Shown one piece after another: positions 27,201-35,473 of a stretch of 64,000 nucleotides of DNA; position 1 is the first letter of the stretch, and each line of letters opens with the position of its first letter. The position numbers and the translations under genes were made by a program. The DNA comes from Methylobacter sp. GTDB lineage: Bacteria; Pseudomonadota; Gammaproteobacteria; Methylococcales; Methylomonadaceae. A model generated the notes under the pieces. The model was not told the DNA's origin. It saw only the letters and a program-made list of their open reading frames with translations, and ran no database searches. The stretch is from the NCBI GenBank assembly GCA_030653175.1, contig JAURZV010000079.1:1-64000 (forward strand), read 5' to 3'.

Positions 27201-27456
27201 GTTTGAGCAAAACCTCCAGCGGCGTGGCGACCAGTTTTTCAACTTCCTCGCTGGAAGCGCCCGGATATTCGACAAGCACATCCATAACCGGCACGACGAT
27301 CTGCGGGTCTTCTTCGCGGGGCGTAAGGATCAGCGCCGCCGCTCCCGCCAACAACGAAATGATCAGGAACAGTATGGACAGCTGCGAAGTGGTAAAAATT
27401 TCGACAATCTTGGTCGTCAATCCGCGTTTGGGACTTTGGTTTTGCAGGTCGTCCAT
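24211..27456 (-). CDS. RND-type efflux transporter permease
   Basis: 1081 residues with the RND layout: TM1 at about 25-45, a large periplasmic porter loop, six helices in the middle, a second loop, and a final helical block. The TM4 motif LLVDDPIVDVENIHRHYK carries the paired Asp needed for proton flow. The porter opening is VVPVMDVLVEYPGASSEEVEKLVATPLE. It is the inner-membrane pump of a tripartite system with the adaptor and TolC-type genes upstream. Its ATG overlaps the adaptor stop (TAATG). The substrate cannot be read from sequence. Confidence 0.93.
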   Translation of the reverse strand: MDDLQNQSPKRGLTTKIVEIFTTSQLSILFLIISLLAGAAALILTPREEDPQIVVPVMDVLVEYPGASSEEVEKLVATPLEVLLKQLEGVEYVYSVSKPGAAVVTVRYFVGQDFEDSLVKTWDRLMSNQNLIPPGVTHWKVSPVEIDNVPIVLLTLSSQNNNYDSMTLRRIADELIISLRSVGDVGKSWVVGGEQRRVSIYANPAALAAHGVTLLEITQALANANVNLQVGSIERGNREILLEAGPHFESSEEVGATVIKSVSGRPVYLRDVARIEDGPADVDHYTRIGFGPAVDEMPTIGKASGNKPQVGQERQMVTLAVAKRKGSNAVHVAEAVIATAEKLHGTLIPEDILLSISRDYGETANHKVNELVKHLSFAIVIIVVLLAFSLGLKESFIVSIAVPMTLALTLLLDYISGYTINRVTLFALILSLGLLVDDPIVDVENIHRHYKLRKESPLEALLTAVDEVRPPTILATFTVIVSFLPMFFITGMMGPYMAPMAFNVPIAMIISLIVAFTVTPWASFKLLQSEYHKHSDEAPIELKQTFIYRAYRAALGPLLASSGRAKLFLLVVLIAFVGSTLLAITRAVPLKLLPFDNKNELQIMIDMPRGSTLEQTDEVARALGSYLATVNEVTDYQTYTGLAAPMDFNGMVRHYYLRSGGYVGEVRINLLPKDRREQQSHEIALRMRPEIERLGKQYGANLKIVEIPPGPPVLSDLVAEVYGPPEANIDSLVAVSKRVRADMEKTEGVVDVDDFSEAQHDKVHFHLNREKAALSGVSVAQVAETLRIAAAGQSVGIVHVDSERQPLEITLQLPRALRSSIADLLALRVKTGQGDLIPLSEIGTASMESEDQPIFHKNLQRVNYVVAGMAGRSPVEAVFDLNDVLDEHPLPEGYTAELAGEGEWKITVDVFRDLGLAFAAALVMIYVLLVGQTGSLSVPLVMMIAIPLTVIGIMPGFWLLNLFATPIAGYPNPIYFTATAMIGMIALAGIVVRNSIILIDFIERIRARADVTLAEALIEAGAVRLRPIFLTAGAAMFGAFVIILDPIFSGLAWSFIFGIFASTLFSLLVIPVVYFLINEEA

Positions 27457-28538
27457 TATTGCGCCTGCTGCGGATGGGTTATGACGGTTTCACCGGCATG
27501 CAGACCGGAAATGACTTCAATTTGATCGCCGAAGGTTTTGCCGGTTCTGATATGGCGCATCAGCTGTCGGCCTTCCGATAATACCTTGACGACTTCCAGT
27601 TGACCGATATGTTGCACGGCGCTGGCAGGGATTAATAATGCTTCATGCTGACCGCAAGCTTGTTCCAGCCAGCCGAAATATCCCGGTTGCAGGCCTTCGA
27701 TGGCAGGCAGTGCGATTTTAATCAGCTGGGTGCGGGTTTGCGGGTCGACTTCGGGACTGACCTCGTCAATTTGCGCGCTGACGGTTAGGCCCAGGGTATC
27801 GATGCGCACTTTAACATCCATGCCTATGCTGTAACGTCCGGCGCAAGTGCTCGGCACGTCGGCTTCAAGCCTTAATCCTTGCGGCGTTTGCAAGGTCACC
27901 ACGGGTACGCCGGGCAGTCCCATGTCGCCGGGTTCTTTAAGGCGTTTAGCAATAATGCCGTCAAAAGGAGCGAGCAACAGCGTATCGGCCAGATGAGTTC
28001 TGACTTCAGTGATAGCGCTGGTTGCCTGACTTACACCGGCTTGCGCCTCTTTTGCCCTGGCGACTACGGCATCGAAGTTTTCTCGGGTCGCCGCCTCTTT
28101 GCTGTACAAGCTACGGGTGCGCTGTTCGTCTGCCTGGGCGCGGCTTGCTTGGGCATTTGCACTGGCAAGCGCGGCCAGGGCTGCATTTTCCTGAGCCTTA
28201 ATGTCACGCTCGTCGAGTCGGGCGATGACGTCGCCTTTTTTGACTTTGTCGCCCGCATTGACCTTGATCTCGATAATTCGGGCCGTCATTTTGGGGGCAA
28301 TATTGACAACGGTTCTCGACCTTACCGTACCGGGCCAGGCAAGAATATCGTCAACCTGCTTTTTTTCGACAATAGCCGTGTTGCTTGGCGTATTTGAATC
28401 CTTAGCCAAGGGGCTTAATCCGGGCGGAACTTTGCTGACAAAGCTGCCCTGCATATAAAGCATTAGCAGAATCAAGGCTAAAACGACTGCGGAAATAGTG
28501 ACGATTTTGTTGATACTTTTGGGTTCGGTTGGTGACAT
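27456..28538 (-). CDS. RND efflux periplasmic adaptor (membrane fusion protein)
   Basis: 360 residues. One N-terminal membrane anchor (about 11-29), a lipoyl/biotinyl half-motif (IAPKMTARIIEIKVNAGDKVKKGDVIARLDERD), an alpha-helical hairpin (ALASANAQASRAQADEQRTRSLYSKEA), then beta-barrel and membrane-proximal domains (DGIIAKRLKEPGDMGLPG). It joins the pump to the outer-membrane channel. It lies between the TolC-type gene and the permease, with translational coupling to the permease. Confidence 0.93.
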   Translation of the reverse strand: MSPTEPKSINKIVTISAVVLALILLMLYMQGSFVSKVPPGLSPLAKDSNTPSNTAIVEKKQVDDILAWPGTVRSRTVVNIAPKMTARIIEIKVNAGDKVKKGDVIARLDERDIKAQENAALAALASANAQASRAQADEQRTRSLYSKEAATRENFDAVVARAKEAQAGVSQATSAITEVRTHLADTLLLAPFDGIIAKRLKEPGDMGLPGVPVVTLQTPQGLRLEADVPSTCAGRYSIGMDVKVRIDTLGLTVSAQIDEVSPEVDPQTRTQLIKIALPAIEGLQPGYFGWLEQACGQHEALLIPASAVQHIGQLEVVKVLSEGRQLMRHIRTGKTFGDQIEVISGLHAGETVITHPQQAQ

Positions 28539-28635
28539 AAGATTCTCTTTATCTTAGATAAATCATTGGGTCCACGAAAAGCACGAAAGATTATTGTCCC
28601 TATGCTCCGGTGCTTGTCTTTATACACATCTAAAC

Positions 28636-28774
28636 GTAGGCCGGAATAAGGCCACCCAAGCCTGTCCTGAGCGTAGCCGAAGGGCGTAGCGCGAGGTGGC
28701 GTTTCCGGCTTTTCCGCACAGTTTTGCCGGAAACGCCCGCCCTTGCTATCGCCGGCGGTCTTATTCCGGCCTAC
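28636..28774. repeat. REPIN, GTAGGCCGGAATAAG family, copy 1
   Basis: GTAGGCCGGAATAAGGCC at the left is matched by GGTCTTATTCCGGCCTAC at the right. An inner pair, GGCGTTTCCGGC and GCCGGAAACGCC, forms the second arms. The part CCTGTCCTGAGCGTAGCCG (about 28661-28679) looks like a nested second repeat. Copy 2 is at 32492-32614. Confidence 0.85.
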
Positions 28775-28798
28775 ATTCTTGAGTCCGCCATCCAGCGT

Positions 28799-28897
28799 CA
28801 CTGCCATTAAGTTAAGGATTTAAATATTGTGGGCGCGAATAAATTCGCGCCCACAGCATTCAACTATAATTATTTTCGGTTTAACTTAATGGCAGTG
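28799..28897. mobile_element. MITE with CACTGCCATTAAGTTAA ends, copy 1
   Basis: 99 bases with perfect 17-base terminal inverted repeats, CACTGCCATTAAGTTAA and its complement. The inner 26-base palindrome GTGGGCGCGAATA-AATTCGCGCCCAC is followed by a unique A/T-rich segment. The second copy lies on the other side of the TolC-type gene (30402-30534). No coding capacity. Confidence 0.85.
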
Positions 28898-28933
28898 CCG
28901 CCGGAGCGTGGGAACTATTAGTTAAATTATTAT

Positions 28934-30340
28934 TTACTTCCAGTCGCCGGCAGCTTTTTTTAATGCAGCTTCAGCACTCAGGGCATCGTAATGCGCTGCA
29001 ATCGTGTTGGAATGGGCTTTATTCCTGGCTACTTCAGCTTCGATATAACGTGTAACCGTCACTGTTTCCGCTCGCCGTTGTTCATTAACCAGCCTTAACG
29101 CCTCGTCGGCAGCGGCCACCGATGCTTCGGTAACGCGCATACGCGCCAAGGCTTCTTCCATTTTCAGGAAAGCAATTTTGACTTCCTGCTCAATGGCCAG
29201 TTTGGTTTTGCGTTCCGTTTCCCGTGCTTCGGCGGCTTTTCGTTCCGCAGCGCTGACGCGGTTTTTGGTCTCTAACCCGGAAAACAAATCCATTTCGACA
29301 CTGACTCCGGCGGTAACGTTATCTTTGCTGCCGGAAAATCCGGGAGATTGGCTGTTTTGACCGTAACTGACATAAGCATCCGCTTTAGGTAAATAAGCGC
29401 CCTGCTCGCTTTTGACGCGGCGCTGACTGATTTCCACCTGATTGGCGGCCGCTTTTACTTCCGGGCGTTGCGTCATAGCGAGCCCAAGCAAGTCGTTAAA
29501 CGATGCCGTCAACTTGGGTTCCGGTAATACGGAAGATGCCGACGCGACACTAAACGCGTGATCCGCTGATAGGCCGAGCAACGTGGCGATGCCGGTTTTG
29601 GAAAGCTCGATGCCGTTGGCGGCTCTGATTTCGGCTTCCTGGGCCTCAGCCAATTTCACTTCCAGCGATAAAACGTCGGATTTAAGCACGGTTCCGGCTT
29701 CGTACCGCAGCTTCGATTGCTTTAGCTCGCTGGTAATTGCGGCAATGGAATCCTGGGCGACTTTACGCGCTTCCTGCGCGGCCAAATAAGCGTAATACGA
29801 AGCGGTCACGGCTTCAATCAAGGCGTTACGCACGGTTGAGCGTTCAAATTCAGCCGCGTCGATACCCAGCTCCGCCGCTTTACTGTTTTGATAATCCTGT
29901 CCGCCACGAAACAGGGACAATTTTCCTATAATTTCTGGGCGAAAATTTTGTCGATAACCGGGATTGTTAATGTTATTGATCGAGTTGAAATTGAAATCCC
30001 TTTGCGACACAATCATCGAAAAGACTTGCGCGGGATTGTTGGAATGATCGTAGCCAACTTTGGCAGTCACTTGCGGATAAAACGCAGACAGCGCCACGCC
30101 TAATTGGGCTTCAGCCTGGCCGATGCGTTCCGTGGCGATTTGCAGGTCGGGATTGTTGATTAATGCGTGATCAATAGCCTGATCCAGCGTAAAGGATTGG
30201 CTAATCGATTTTTCCGGTACCGCTTTTTCGGCAGGATTTTTGAGAGCATGATCGGCTATGGCTGACCCGTTCGATAGCATGAGTATCGGTAATAGAGTTA
30301 ATGCCAGTTTGTGTTTTATTGTTTTAAGCATCATCTTCAC
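28934..30340 (-). CDS. TolC-family outer-membrane efflux protein
   Basis: 468 residues. A signal peptide (LALTLLPILMLSNGSAIA) is followed by two OEP repeats of long helices with strand pairs: SFTLDQAIDHALINNPDLQIA opens repeat 1, and NDLLGLAMTQRPEVKAAANQVEI opens repeat 2. It should form the trimeric outer-membrane channel for the RND pump encoded downstream. It lies about 395 bases upstream of the adaptor, a gap filled with mobile repeats, and is flanked on both sides by copies of the same MITE. Confidence 0.92.
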   Translation of the reverse strand: MKMMLKTIKHKLALTLLPILMLSNGSAIADHALKNPAEKAVPEKSISQSFTLDQAIDHALINNPDLQIATERIGQAEAQLGVALSAFYPQVTAKVGYDHSNNPAQVFSMIVSQRDFNFNSINNINNPGYRQNFRPEIIGKLSLFRGGQDYQNSKAAELGIDAAEFERSTVRNALIEAVTASYYAYLAAQEARKVAQDSIAAITSELKQSKLRYEAGTVLKSDVLSLEVKLAEAQEAEIRAANGIELSKTGIATLLGLSADHAFSVASASSVLPEPKLTASFNDLLGLAMTQRPEVKAAANQVEISQRRVKSEQGAYLPKADAYVSYGQNSQSPGFSGSKDNVTAGVSVEMDLFSGLETKNRVSAAERKAAEARETERKTKLAIEQEVKIAFLKMEEALARMRVTEASVAAADEALRLVNEQRRAETVTVTRYIEAEVARNKAHSNTIAAHYDALSAEAALKKAAGDWK

Positions 30341-30401
30341 GTACCTGTTAAGAAATTGGCAAAAGTCTTTGGGCCTTTACGCTCGTTCCTACGTAGCGCG
30401 T

Positions 30402-30534
30402 CACTGCCATTAAGTTAAGCCGAAAATAGTTATGGTTGAATACCGTGGGCGCGAATTTATTCGCGTTTTTTAACACCTATCGCGCGAATAAATTCGCGCC
30501 CACGATATATTAAATCCTTAACTTAATGGCAGTG
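30402..30534. mobile_element. MITE with CACTGCCATTAAGTTAA ends, copy 2
   Basis: 133 bases with the same terminal repeats as copy 1; the match extends outward to GCGTCACTG and CAGTGACGC. The interior has GTGGGCGCGAATTTATTCGCG, a T-rich spacer, and CGCGAATAAATTCGCGCCCAC. Compared with copy 1 the inner palindrome is partly duplicated and the order of the A/T-rich flank is reversed. Confidence 0.85.
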
Positions 30535-30608
30535 ACGCAGCGCGTGGGAACGAGGCAAACCTGTCTAATCCGTGTCATCCGTGTTCTATTTTTATGATAG
30601 TAACGCAA

Positions 30609-30809
30609 TCAAAATGCGCTACCCGGCTTAACACCCAATTTTTTAAGTAGGATTGCCATCGGACAAAACCCTGTAAACGCGGATTGCAACAAATTAGCGC
30701 CGACAAAAGCAGTGAACCACAGCCACAACTCGGAATGATAATGCGCCAGTAACAGGCTGATCAAAATAAAACTGCCGGCCACAGCAAAAACTACGCGGTC
30801 AATAGTCAT
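30609..30809 (-). CDS. DUF2892 (YgaP-like) membrane protein
   Basis: 66 residues with two membrane helices. The signature [19 protein letters not shown] ... [21 protein letters not shown], with the FxGxCP(M) motif and its Cys, is that of DUF2892, the membrane part of YgaP-type rhodaneses. It starts one base after the stop of the sulfide:quinone oxidoreductase, so the two are translationally coupled and probably work together in sulfide handling. Confidence 0.92.
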   Translation of the reverse strand: MTIDRVVFAVAGSFILISLLLAHYHSELWLWFTAFVGANLLQSAFTGFCPMAILLKKLGVKPGSAF

Positions 30810-30810
30810 C

Positions 30811-32091
30811 TTAGTTTCCTTTCAATCGAACTATGCCTATTAATTTAAGCATCAACCTTTCGTAAAAAGGCTCACTGATGCCTTTTCTGATTTTACGCAT
30901 GAAATATTTCTCGAAACCGATTTTAGCCAGATGCACCCATTTACCTTCCGCTGACCAAGTCACATTACGCGGCGGGATTTGCGGTTTGGCTAAAAAAGCC
31001 ACCCCGGAATCGCCAAAATCGGCCAGACATAAAGCATTCAACGTTGCTCTGTGTGTCGGTTCCTTGCCGGCCAGCTCATCGGCAATATTATGCGCGGCGG
31101 CGGTCACCATCGATTCGATCATATAGCCGGTTTTTGGCGCTCCAACCGGTACCGGCGTCGGCTCAATGGGCGGAATGGCAATGCAAACGCCGACGGAATA
31201 GATATTTTTAAAGGTAAGATTGCGCTGATGCTCGTCCACCAAAACAAAGCCGCGCGGGTTAACCAGACCATCAACGCCGACATTACGCACCGCGTCAACG
31301 CCGGTAAACGCGGGTAACATCATTGAGTGCTTAAACGGCAGCTCATGTTTTTTCTTGTCCTTGCCGTCATCATCGACTTCGGTGACAAACATCATGCCGG
31401 GTTCGATTTTGTCGACCTTGGCATTGGTTATCCATTTGATGGTCTTGTCACGCAGGGCGCTTTCCAGCATACCTTTGGTATCGCCGACACCGCCTAAACC
31501 CAAATGTCCTATATAAGGCTCTGCGGTAACAAAAGTCATCGGCACTTTGTCGCGAATTTTTCTTTTGCGTAATTCCGTTTCAATAATCATTAAATATTCA
31601 TATGCAGGGCCATAACAGGACGCCCCCTGAACCGCACCGATAACAATCGGGCCGGGATCTTCCATGAATTTATCCCAATCTTTTACAGCAACTTCGGCAT
31701 GATCGACATGGCAGACTGATGAGGTATAACCATCCGGCCCTAAACCGGGAACTTCATCGAAAGCCAGACGCGGCCCTGTTGCAATAACCAAAAAGTCGTA
31801 AGCAACGGCTGAGCCATCCTCCAGCTGAACCTGATTATTAACCGGGTCAACTTTTGCTGCGGCTTTTTGAATGAATTCTATACCTTTCTTTTTCATCACC
31901 GGCGCTAACTCAATCTTCAAGTCTTCCGGTTTACGCCATTTGGGTGGAACCCAGGGATTTGACGGAACAAAATGAAAAGTAGGACTATCGGAAATCACGA
32001 TGACATCATGATTTTTTCCTACCGTTTCCTTCATTTCATAAGCCATTGGTACGCCGCCAATGCCTGCACCTAGAATTACAATACGGGCCAT
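30811..32091 (-). CDS. sqr: Sulfide:quinone oxidoreductase
   Basis: 426 residues. The N-terminal FAD motif is [17 protein letters not shown], and ATG of the second dinucleotide fold is in [13 protein letters not shown]. Three cysteines match the known redox set of SQR: Cys127 (SSVCHVDHA), Cys159 ([11 protein letters not shown]) and Cys355 ([10 protein letters not shown]). The C terminus is amphipathic and basic, suited to membrane binding. It oxidises sulfide to zero-valent sulfur and reduces quinone. The bd oxidase encoded divergently could consume the quinol. Confidence 0.9.
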   Translation of the reverse strand: MARIVILGAGIGGVPMAYEMKETVGKNHDVIVISDSPTFHFVPSNPWVPPKWRKPEDLKIELAPVMKKKGIEFIQKAAAKVDPVNNQVQLEDGSAVAYDFLVIATGPRLAFDEVPGLGPDGYTSSVCHVDHAEVAVKDWDKFMEDPGPIVIGAVQGASCYGPAYEYLMIIETELRKRKIRDKVPMTFVTAEPYIGHLGLGGVGDTKGMLESALRDKTIKWITNAKVDKIEPGMMFVTEVDDDGKDKKKHELPFKHSMMLPAFTGVDAVRNVGVDGLVNPRGFVLVDEHQRNLTFKNIYSVGVCIAIPPIEPTPVPVGAPKTGYMIESMVTAAAHNIADELAGKEPTHRATLNALCLADFGDSGVAFLAKPQIPPRNVTWSAEGKWVHLAKIGFEKYFMRKIRKGISEPFYERLMLKLIGIVRLKGN

Positions 32092-32397
32092 GATACTTTC
32101 CTCATTGAGTTATTATTGCGTGCCTTGCATTTTTCAATTGACCTTGAGTTAATTGAAAATCCCATTAAAGTGAACCGATACCGACACTGAGCAGTAAAAA
32201 GTCCCCGTAACCGATCAGACAAAAGCATCGAAAGTTTAAAAATAAATCCGTATATTAGCGAATATTAATAGACAGTAACACAATTCTATCTTAGCATCCA
32301 AGTCTAATTGCTAGAGTAAAATAAAACCCGGATAAGAGTTGTTTCTTCAAATGTATTGGTTTAAACGCAAGAGACATTGATATACGTTATATCCAAT

Positions 32398-32488
32398 GCC
32401 ATTTTTCTCAAGTTCTGATCTACAGGACTGCAACCCAGAAGGGAAATTTATGATTTCAGAGACCGTGGTTGATTTATCGCGCTGGCAG
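32398..32488 (+). repeat. Partial duplicate of the cydA leader and first 13 codons
   Basis: These 91 bases match 32714-32804 with three differences. They include the leader, the ribosome site AGAAGGGAAATTT, an ATG at 32450 and 13 codons ([13 protein letters not shown]). The copy ends at CTGGCAG, and REPIN sequence follows after three bases. The frame stays open through the REPIN to 32671, so a 73-residue chimeric peptide could be translated. It is not listed as a gene because its C-terminal part is encoded by the repeat. Confidence 0.9.
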
Positions 32489-32491
32489 GAT

Positions 32492-32614
32492 GTAGGCCGG
32501 AATAAGCCCGCCCGGCGGCAGCAAGGGTGGGTGTTTCCGGCACTCCTGAGCCTCGGGGGGATGCCGGAAACGCCTGCCCTGCGATTAATGCGCGGACAGG
32601 CTTATTCCGGCCTG
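32492..32614. repeat. REPIN, GTAGGCCGGAATAAG family, copy 2
   Basis: GTAGGCCGGAATAAGCCCG at the left and CAGGCTTATTCCGGCCTGC at the right; the inner arms are GTGTTTCCGGCAC and GCCGGAAACGCC. It sits directly after the truncated cydA duplicate. Copy 1 is at 28636-28774. Confidence 0.88.
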
Positions 32615-32765
32615 CTTCGAGATGTGTATAACGATGAGAGCTCAAGCTTGGGAACTAGCGAAAGAATGTAATTGTTTTAATCGTAAATGGCATTAGTTTA
32701 CTTTGTACCCAGCGCCATTTTTCTCAAGTTCTGATCTACAGGACTGCAACCCAGAGGGGGAATTT

Positions 32766-34328
32766 ATGATTTCAGAGGCCGTGGTTGATTTATCGCGCTG
32801 GCAGTTTGCAGCAACTTCTCTATACCATTTTCTGTTTGTTCCGTTGACATTAGGTTTGTCGTTTTTACTGGCGATTATGGAATCGACCTATGTCATGACC
32901 GGCAAGGAAATTTACAAGGATATGACCCAGTTCTGGGGGAAATTATTCGGGATTAATTTCGCACTGGGCGTGACTACCGGCTTGACTATGGAATTTCAAT
33001 TCGGCATGAACTGGTCGTATTTCTCGCATTATGTCGGCGATATTTTCGGTGCGCCGCTTGCTATCGAAGGCTTGATGGCGTTTTTCCTGGAATCCACCTT
33101 TGTCGGCCTGTTCTTTTTCGGCTGGGATAAGTTAGGCAAAGGGCAACATTTGCTGGTGACCTGGCTGGTTGCTTTAGGCAGCAACTTATCTGCATTGTGG
33201 ATTCTGGTGGCTAACGGTTGGATGCAATATCCGACTGGAGCAGAGTTTAATTATGAAACCATGCGCATGGAGATCACCAGCTTTGGCGATCTGTTATTTA
33301 ACCCGGCCGCTCAGGTTAAATTTGTCCATACCGTTGCCGCGGGCTACACCACGGCTTCTGTTTTCGTGCTGGGCATCAGCGCTTATTACATGCTGAAAGG
33401 TCGCGATGCGGCCTTTGCACAGCGCTCTTATACCATCGCAGCAGGGTTTGGACTGGCAGCCATCCTGTCGGTGATTGTGTTGGGCGATGAAAGCGGCTAT
33501 ACCGACGGCGAGGTGCAAAAAACCAAACTGGCCGCTATTGAGGCCGAATGGCACACCGAAGCGCCACCCGCAGCATTTACCCTGATCGGCATTCCTGATC
33601 AGGAAGCCATGGAAACGCATTACGCCATAAAAATTCCCTGGGTATTGGGTCTGATCGGTACGCGTTCTATTGATGAGCCGATTACCGGTTTATCGGAGAT
33701 TCTGGAAAAAAATCGTTTGCGTATTCGTGACGGCATTAAGGCCTATTCGCTGCTGCAAATATTAAGGGCGGGCAGCAAGGATCCCATTGTCCGTGCCGAG
33801 TTTGACCACTACAAGCAGGACCTGGGTTACGGTCTATTGCTCAAACGCTATACCGAAAACGTGGTCGATGCGACCGATCAACAAATAGAACTGGCAGCGC
33901 AATATTCAATACCCAGAGTTGTGCCTCTGTTTTGGACCTTCCGCATCATGGTGGCTTGCGGCTTTATTATGCTGGCGATATTTATTTTTGCGGTTATAGC
34001 CAGCTCAATTCGTAAATGCAGACAAACATGGTTGTTACGTGCAAGTCTTTATATGATGCCTTTACCCTGGATTGCCTCTGAATTGGGTTGGTTTGTGGCC
34101 GAGTTCGGTCGTCAACCCTGGACTATCGCTGAAATTTTACCGACATTTTTAAGCACATCATCCCTAACCGAACTGGATATATATCTGAGTCTGGCAGGCT
34201 ATATCGGTTTATATACGGTATTTTTGATCATCGAAATGTTCTTGATGCTTAAGTTTATCAAGTTAGGCCCCAGCAGCCTGCATAAAGGCCGTTACCATTT
34301 TGAAATCGCCACAGGAGCATCACTATGA
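32766..34328 (+). CDS. cydA: Cytochrome bd ubiquinol oxidase subunit I
   Basis: 520 residues from [13 protein letters not shown] (ATG 32766, AGAGGGGGAAT upstream); the longer frame from 32703 reads the leader. His21 in [14 protein letters not shown] matches the haem ligand at the N terminus, and [20 protein letters not shown] holds the haem b558 His. The Q-loop contains the quinol-site region near ALNP-equivalent positions, and [15 protein letters not shown] is the conserved GRQPW motif. It oxidises quinol and reduces oxygen to water without proton pumping. It overlaps cydB by four bases. Confidence 0.97.
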   Translation: MISEAVVDLSRWQFAATSLYHFLFVPLTLGLSFLLAIMESTYVMTGKEIYKDMTQFWGKLFGINFALGVTTGLTMEFQFGMNWSYFSHYVGDIFGAPLAIEGLMAFFLESTFVGLFFFGWDKLGKGQHLLVTWLVALGSNLSALWILVANGWMQYPTGAEFNYETMRMEITSFGDLLFNPAAQVKFVHTVAAGYTTASVFVLGISAYYMLKGRDAAFAQRSYTIAAGFGLAAILSVIVLGDESGYTDGEVQKTKLAAIEAEWHTEAPPAAFTLIGIPDQEAMETHYAIKIPWVLGLIGTRSIDEPITGLSEILEKNRLRIRDGIKAYSLLQILRAGSKDPIVRAEFDHYKQDLGYGLLLKRYTENVVDATDQQIELAAQYSIPRVVPLFWTFRIMVACGFIMLAIFIFAVIASSIRKCRQTWLLRASLYMMPLPWIASELGWFVAEFGRQPWTIAEILPTFLSTSSLTELDIYLSLAGYIGLYTVFLIIEMFLMLKFIKLGPSSLHKGRYHFEIATGASL

Positions 34329-35464
34329 TTTTCGATTATGAAACCATGCGCTTAATCTGGTGGGGCCTTTTGGGCGCTTTATTGATCGGCTTTGCCATTA
34401 CCGACGGCTTTGATATGGGGGTAGCCATTCTTTTACCCTTCTTAGGCAAAAACGATACCGAACGTCGCGTCATTATTAATTCCATAGGCTCCGTCTGGGA
34501 AGGCAATCAGGTTTGGTTTATAACCGCGGGCGGCGCGTTGTTTGCGGCGTGGCCCGTCGCCTATGCCGTGGCCTTTTCAGGGTTTTATTTTGCGTTGTTG
34601 CTGACCTTGTTTGCGTTATTTTTGCGACCGATAGGCTTTGATTACCGCAGCAAATTACCCAGCCAAAAATGGCGCAACAACTGGGATATTGCATTATTTA
34701 CAGGCGGCTTTGTACCGGCGTTAATTTTCGGCGTGGCATTCGGCAATTTATTGCAGGGCGTACCGTTCCATTTCGATAACGATATGCGTATTTTTTATAC
34801 CGGTTCATTCCGGGCATTATTAAACCCTTTTGCATTGGCGGCGGGACTGCTTAGCTTATCGATGCTGATTATGCACGGAGCGGTGTATTTACAACTCAAG
34901 ACTGAAGGCGACATTAATCTGCGCTGTAAAAAAGTAGTCACTGTTACTGCAATCATAACGTTAGCCATTTTTGCTGTAGCGGGCATCTGGGTTGCCAATA
35001 TTGACGGTTACCATATCGCCACTGAAATCCTCCCTAACGCGCCGTCCAACCCATTGGCAAAAATAGTGTCTAAAGAACCGGGCTTATGGCTGGATAATTA
35101 TGCGCATTATCCTGTGTTGCGGGCTATTCCGGCACTGGCTTTTGTTGCCGGCGCAATGACCATGGTGCTGTCAAAAATTGAGCGTCCGGGCTTGGCATTT
35201 ATAACCAGTTCATTAACACTGGCTTCAGTTATTTTAACCGCGGGCGTGTCGATGTTTCCTTTTCTGGTGCCGTCAAGCTCGGCTTTGAATAGCTCTTTGA
35301 CAGTGTGGGATGCCAGTTCCAGTCTTACAACCTTAAAAATTATGTTCTGGGCTACGGTGATTTTTTTACCTATCGTTCTTGCTTACACCACGTGGGTATT
35401 TCGTATCTTGCGCGGCAAAATAACGCCGGAACACATTCATCAGAACGATCATTCGGCTTATTAG
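34325..35464 (+). CDS. cydB: Cytochrome bd ubiquinol oxidase subunit II
   Basis: 379 residues with eight or more membrane helices. The N-terminal signature [30 protein letters not shown] carries the conserved Asp of CydB, followed by [25 protein letters not shown]. It partners CydA. The ATG overlaps the cydA stop (ATGA), and the third gene starts nine bases after its stop. Confidence 0.97.
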   Translation: MIFDYETMRLIWWGLLGALLIGFAITDGFDMGVAILLPFLGKNDTERRVIINSIGSVWEGNQVWFITAGGALFAAWPVAYAVAFSGFYFALLLTLFALFLRPIGFDYRSKLPSQKWRNNWDIALFTGGFVPALIFGVAFGNLLQGVPFHFDNDMRIFYTGSFRALLNPFALAAGLLSLSMLIMHGAVYLQLKTEGDINLRCKKVVTVTAIITLAIFAVAGIWVANIDGYHIATEILPNAPSNPLAKIVSKEPGLWLDNYAHYPVLRAIPALAFVAGAMTMVLSKIERPGLAFITSSLTLASVILTAGVSMFPFLVPSSSALNSSLTVWDASSSLTTLKIMFWATVIFLPIVLAYTTWVFRILRGKITPEHIHQNDHSAY

Positions 35465-35473
35465 GAGATTGCT

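Larger units (their letters stand above)
28539..28933. other. Repeat-filled gap between TolC-type and adaptor genes
   Basis: No gene in about 395 bases. It contains a REPIN (28636-28774) and a MITE (28799-28897), and a CACGAAAAGCACGAAAG fragment at about 28575. Since the flanking genes appear to be one functional unit, the insertions may have split an operon or added a promoter. Confidence 0.6.
32092..32765. promoter_or_regulatory. Divergent sqr-cydA region with duplicated cydA start
   Basis: 674 bases between the start codons of sqr and cydA. The region from 32120 to 32340 is A/T-rich and should hold both promoters. The rest holds a 91-base duplicate of the cydA leader and first codons (32398-32488), a REPIN (32492-32614), then about 100 unique bases before the real cydA leader. 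Confidence 0.7.

Noticed and set aside
32396-32671. Open frame of 91 codons upstream of cydA
   Set aside because: It is made of the duplicated cydA start and REPIN sequence, so it is not an independent gene, though it may be translated.
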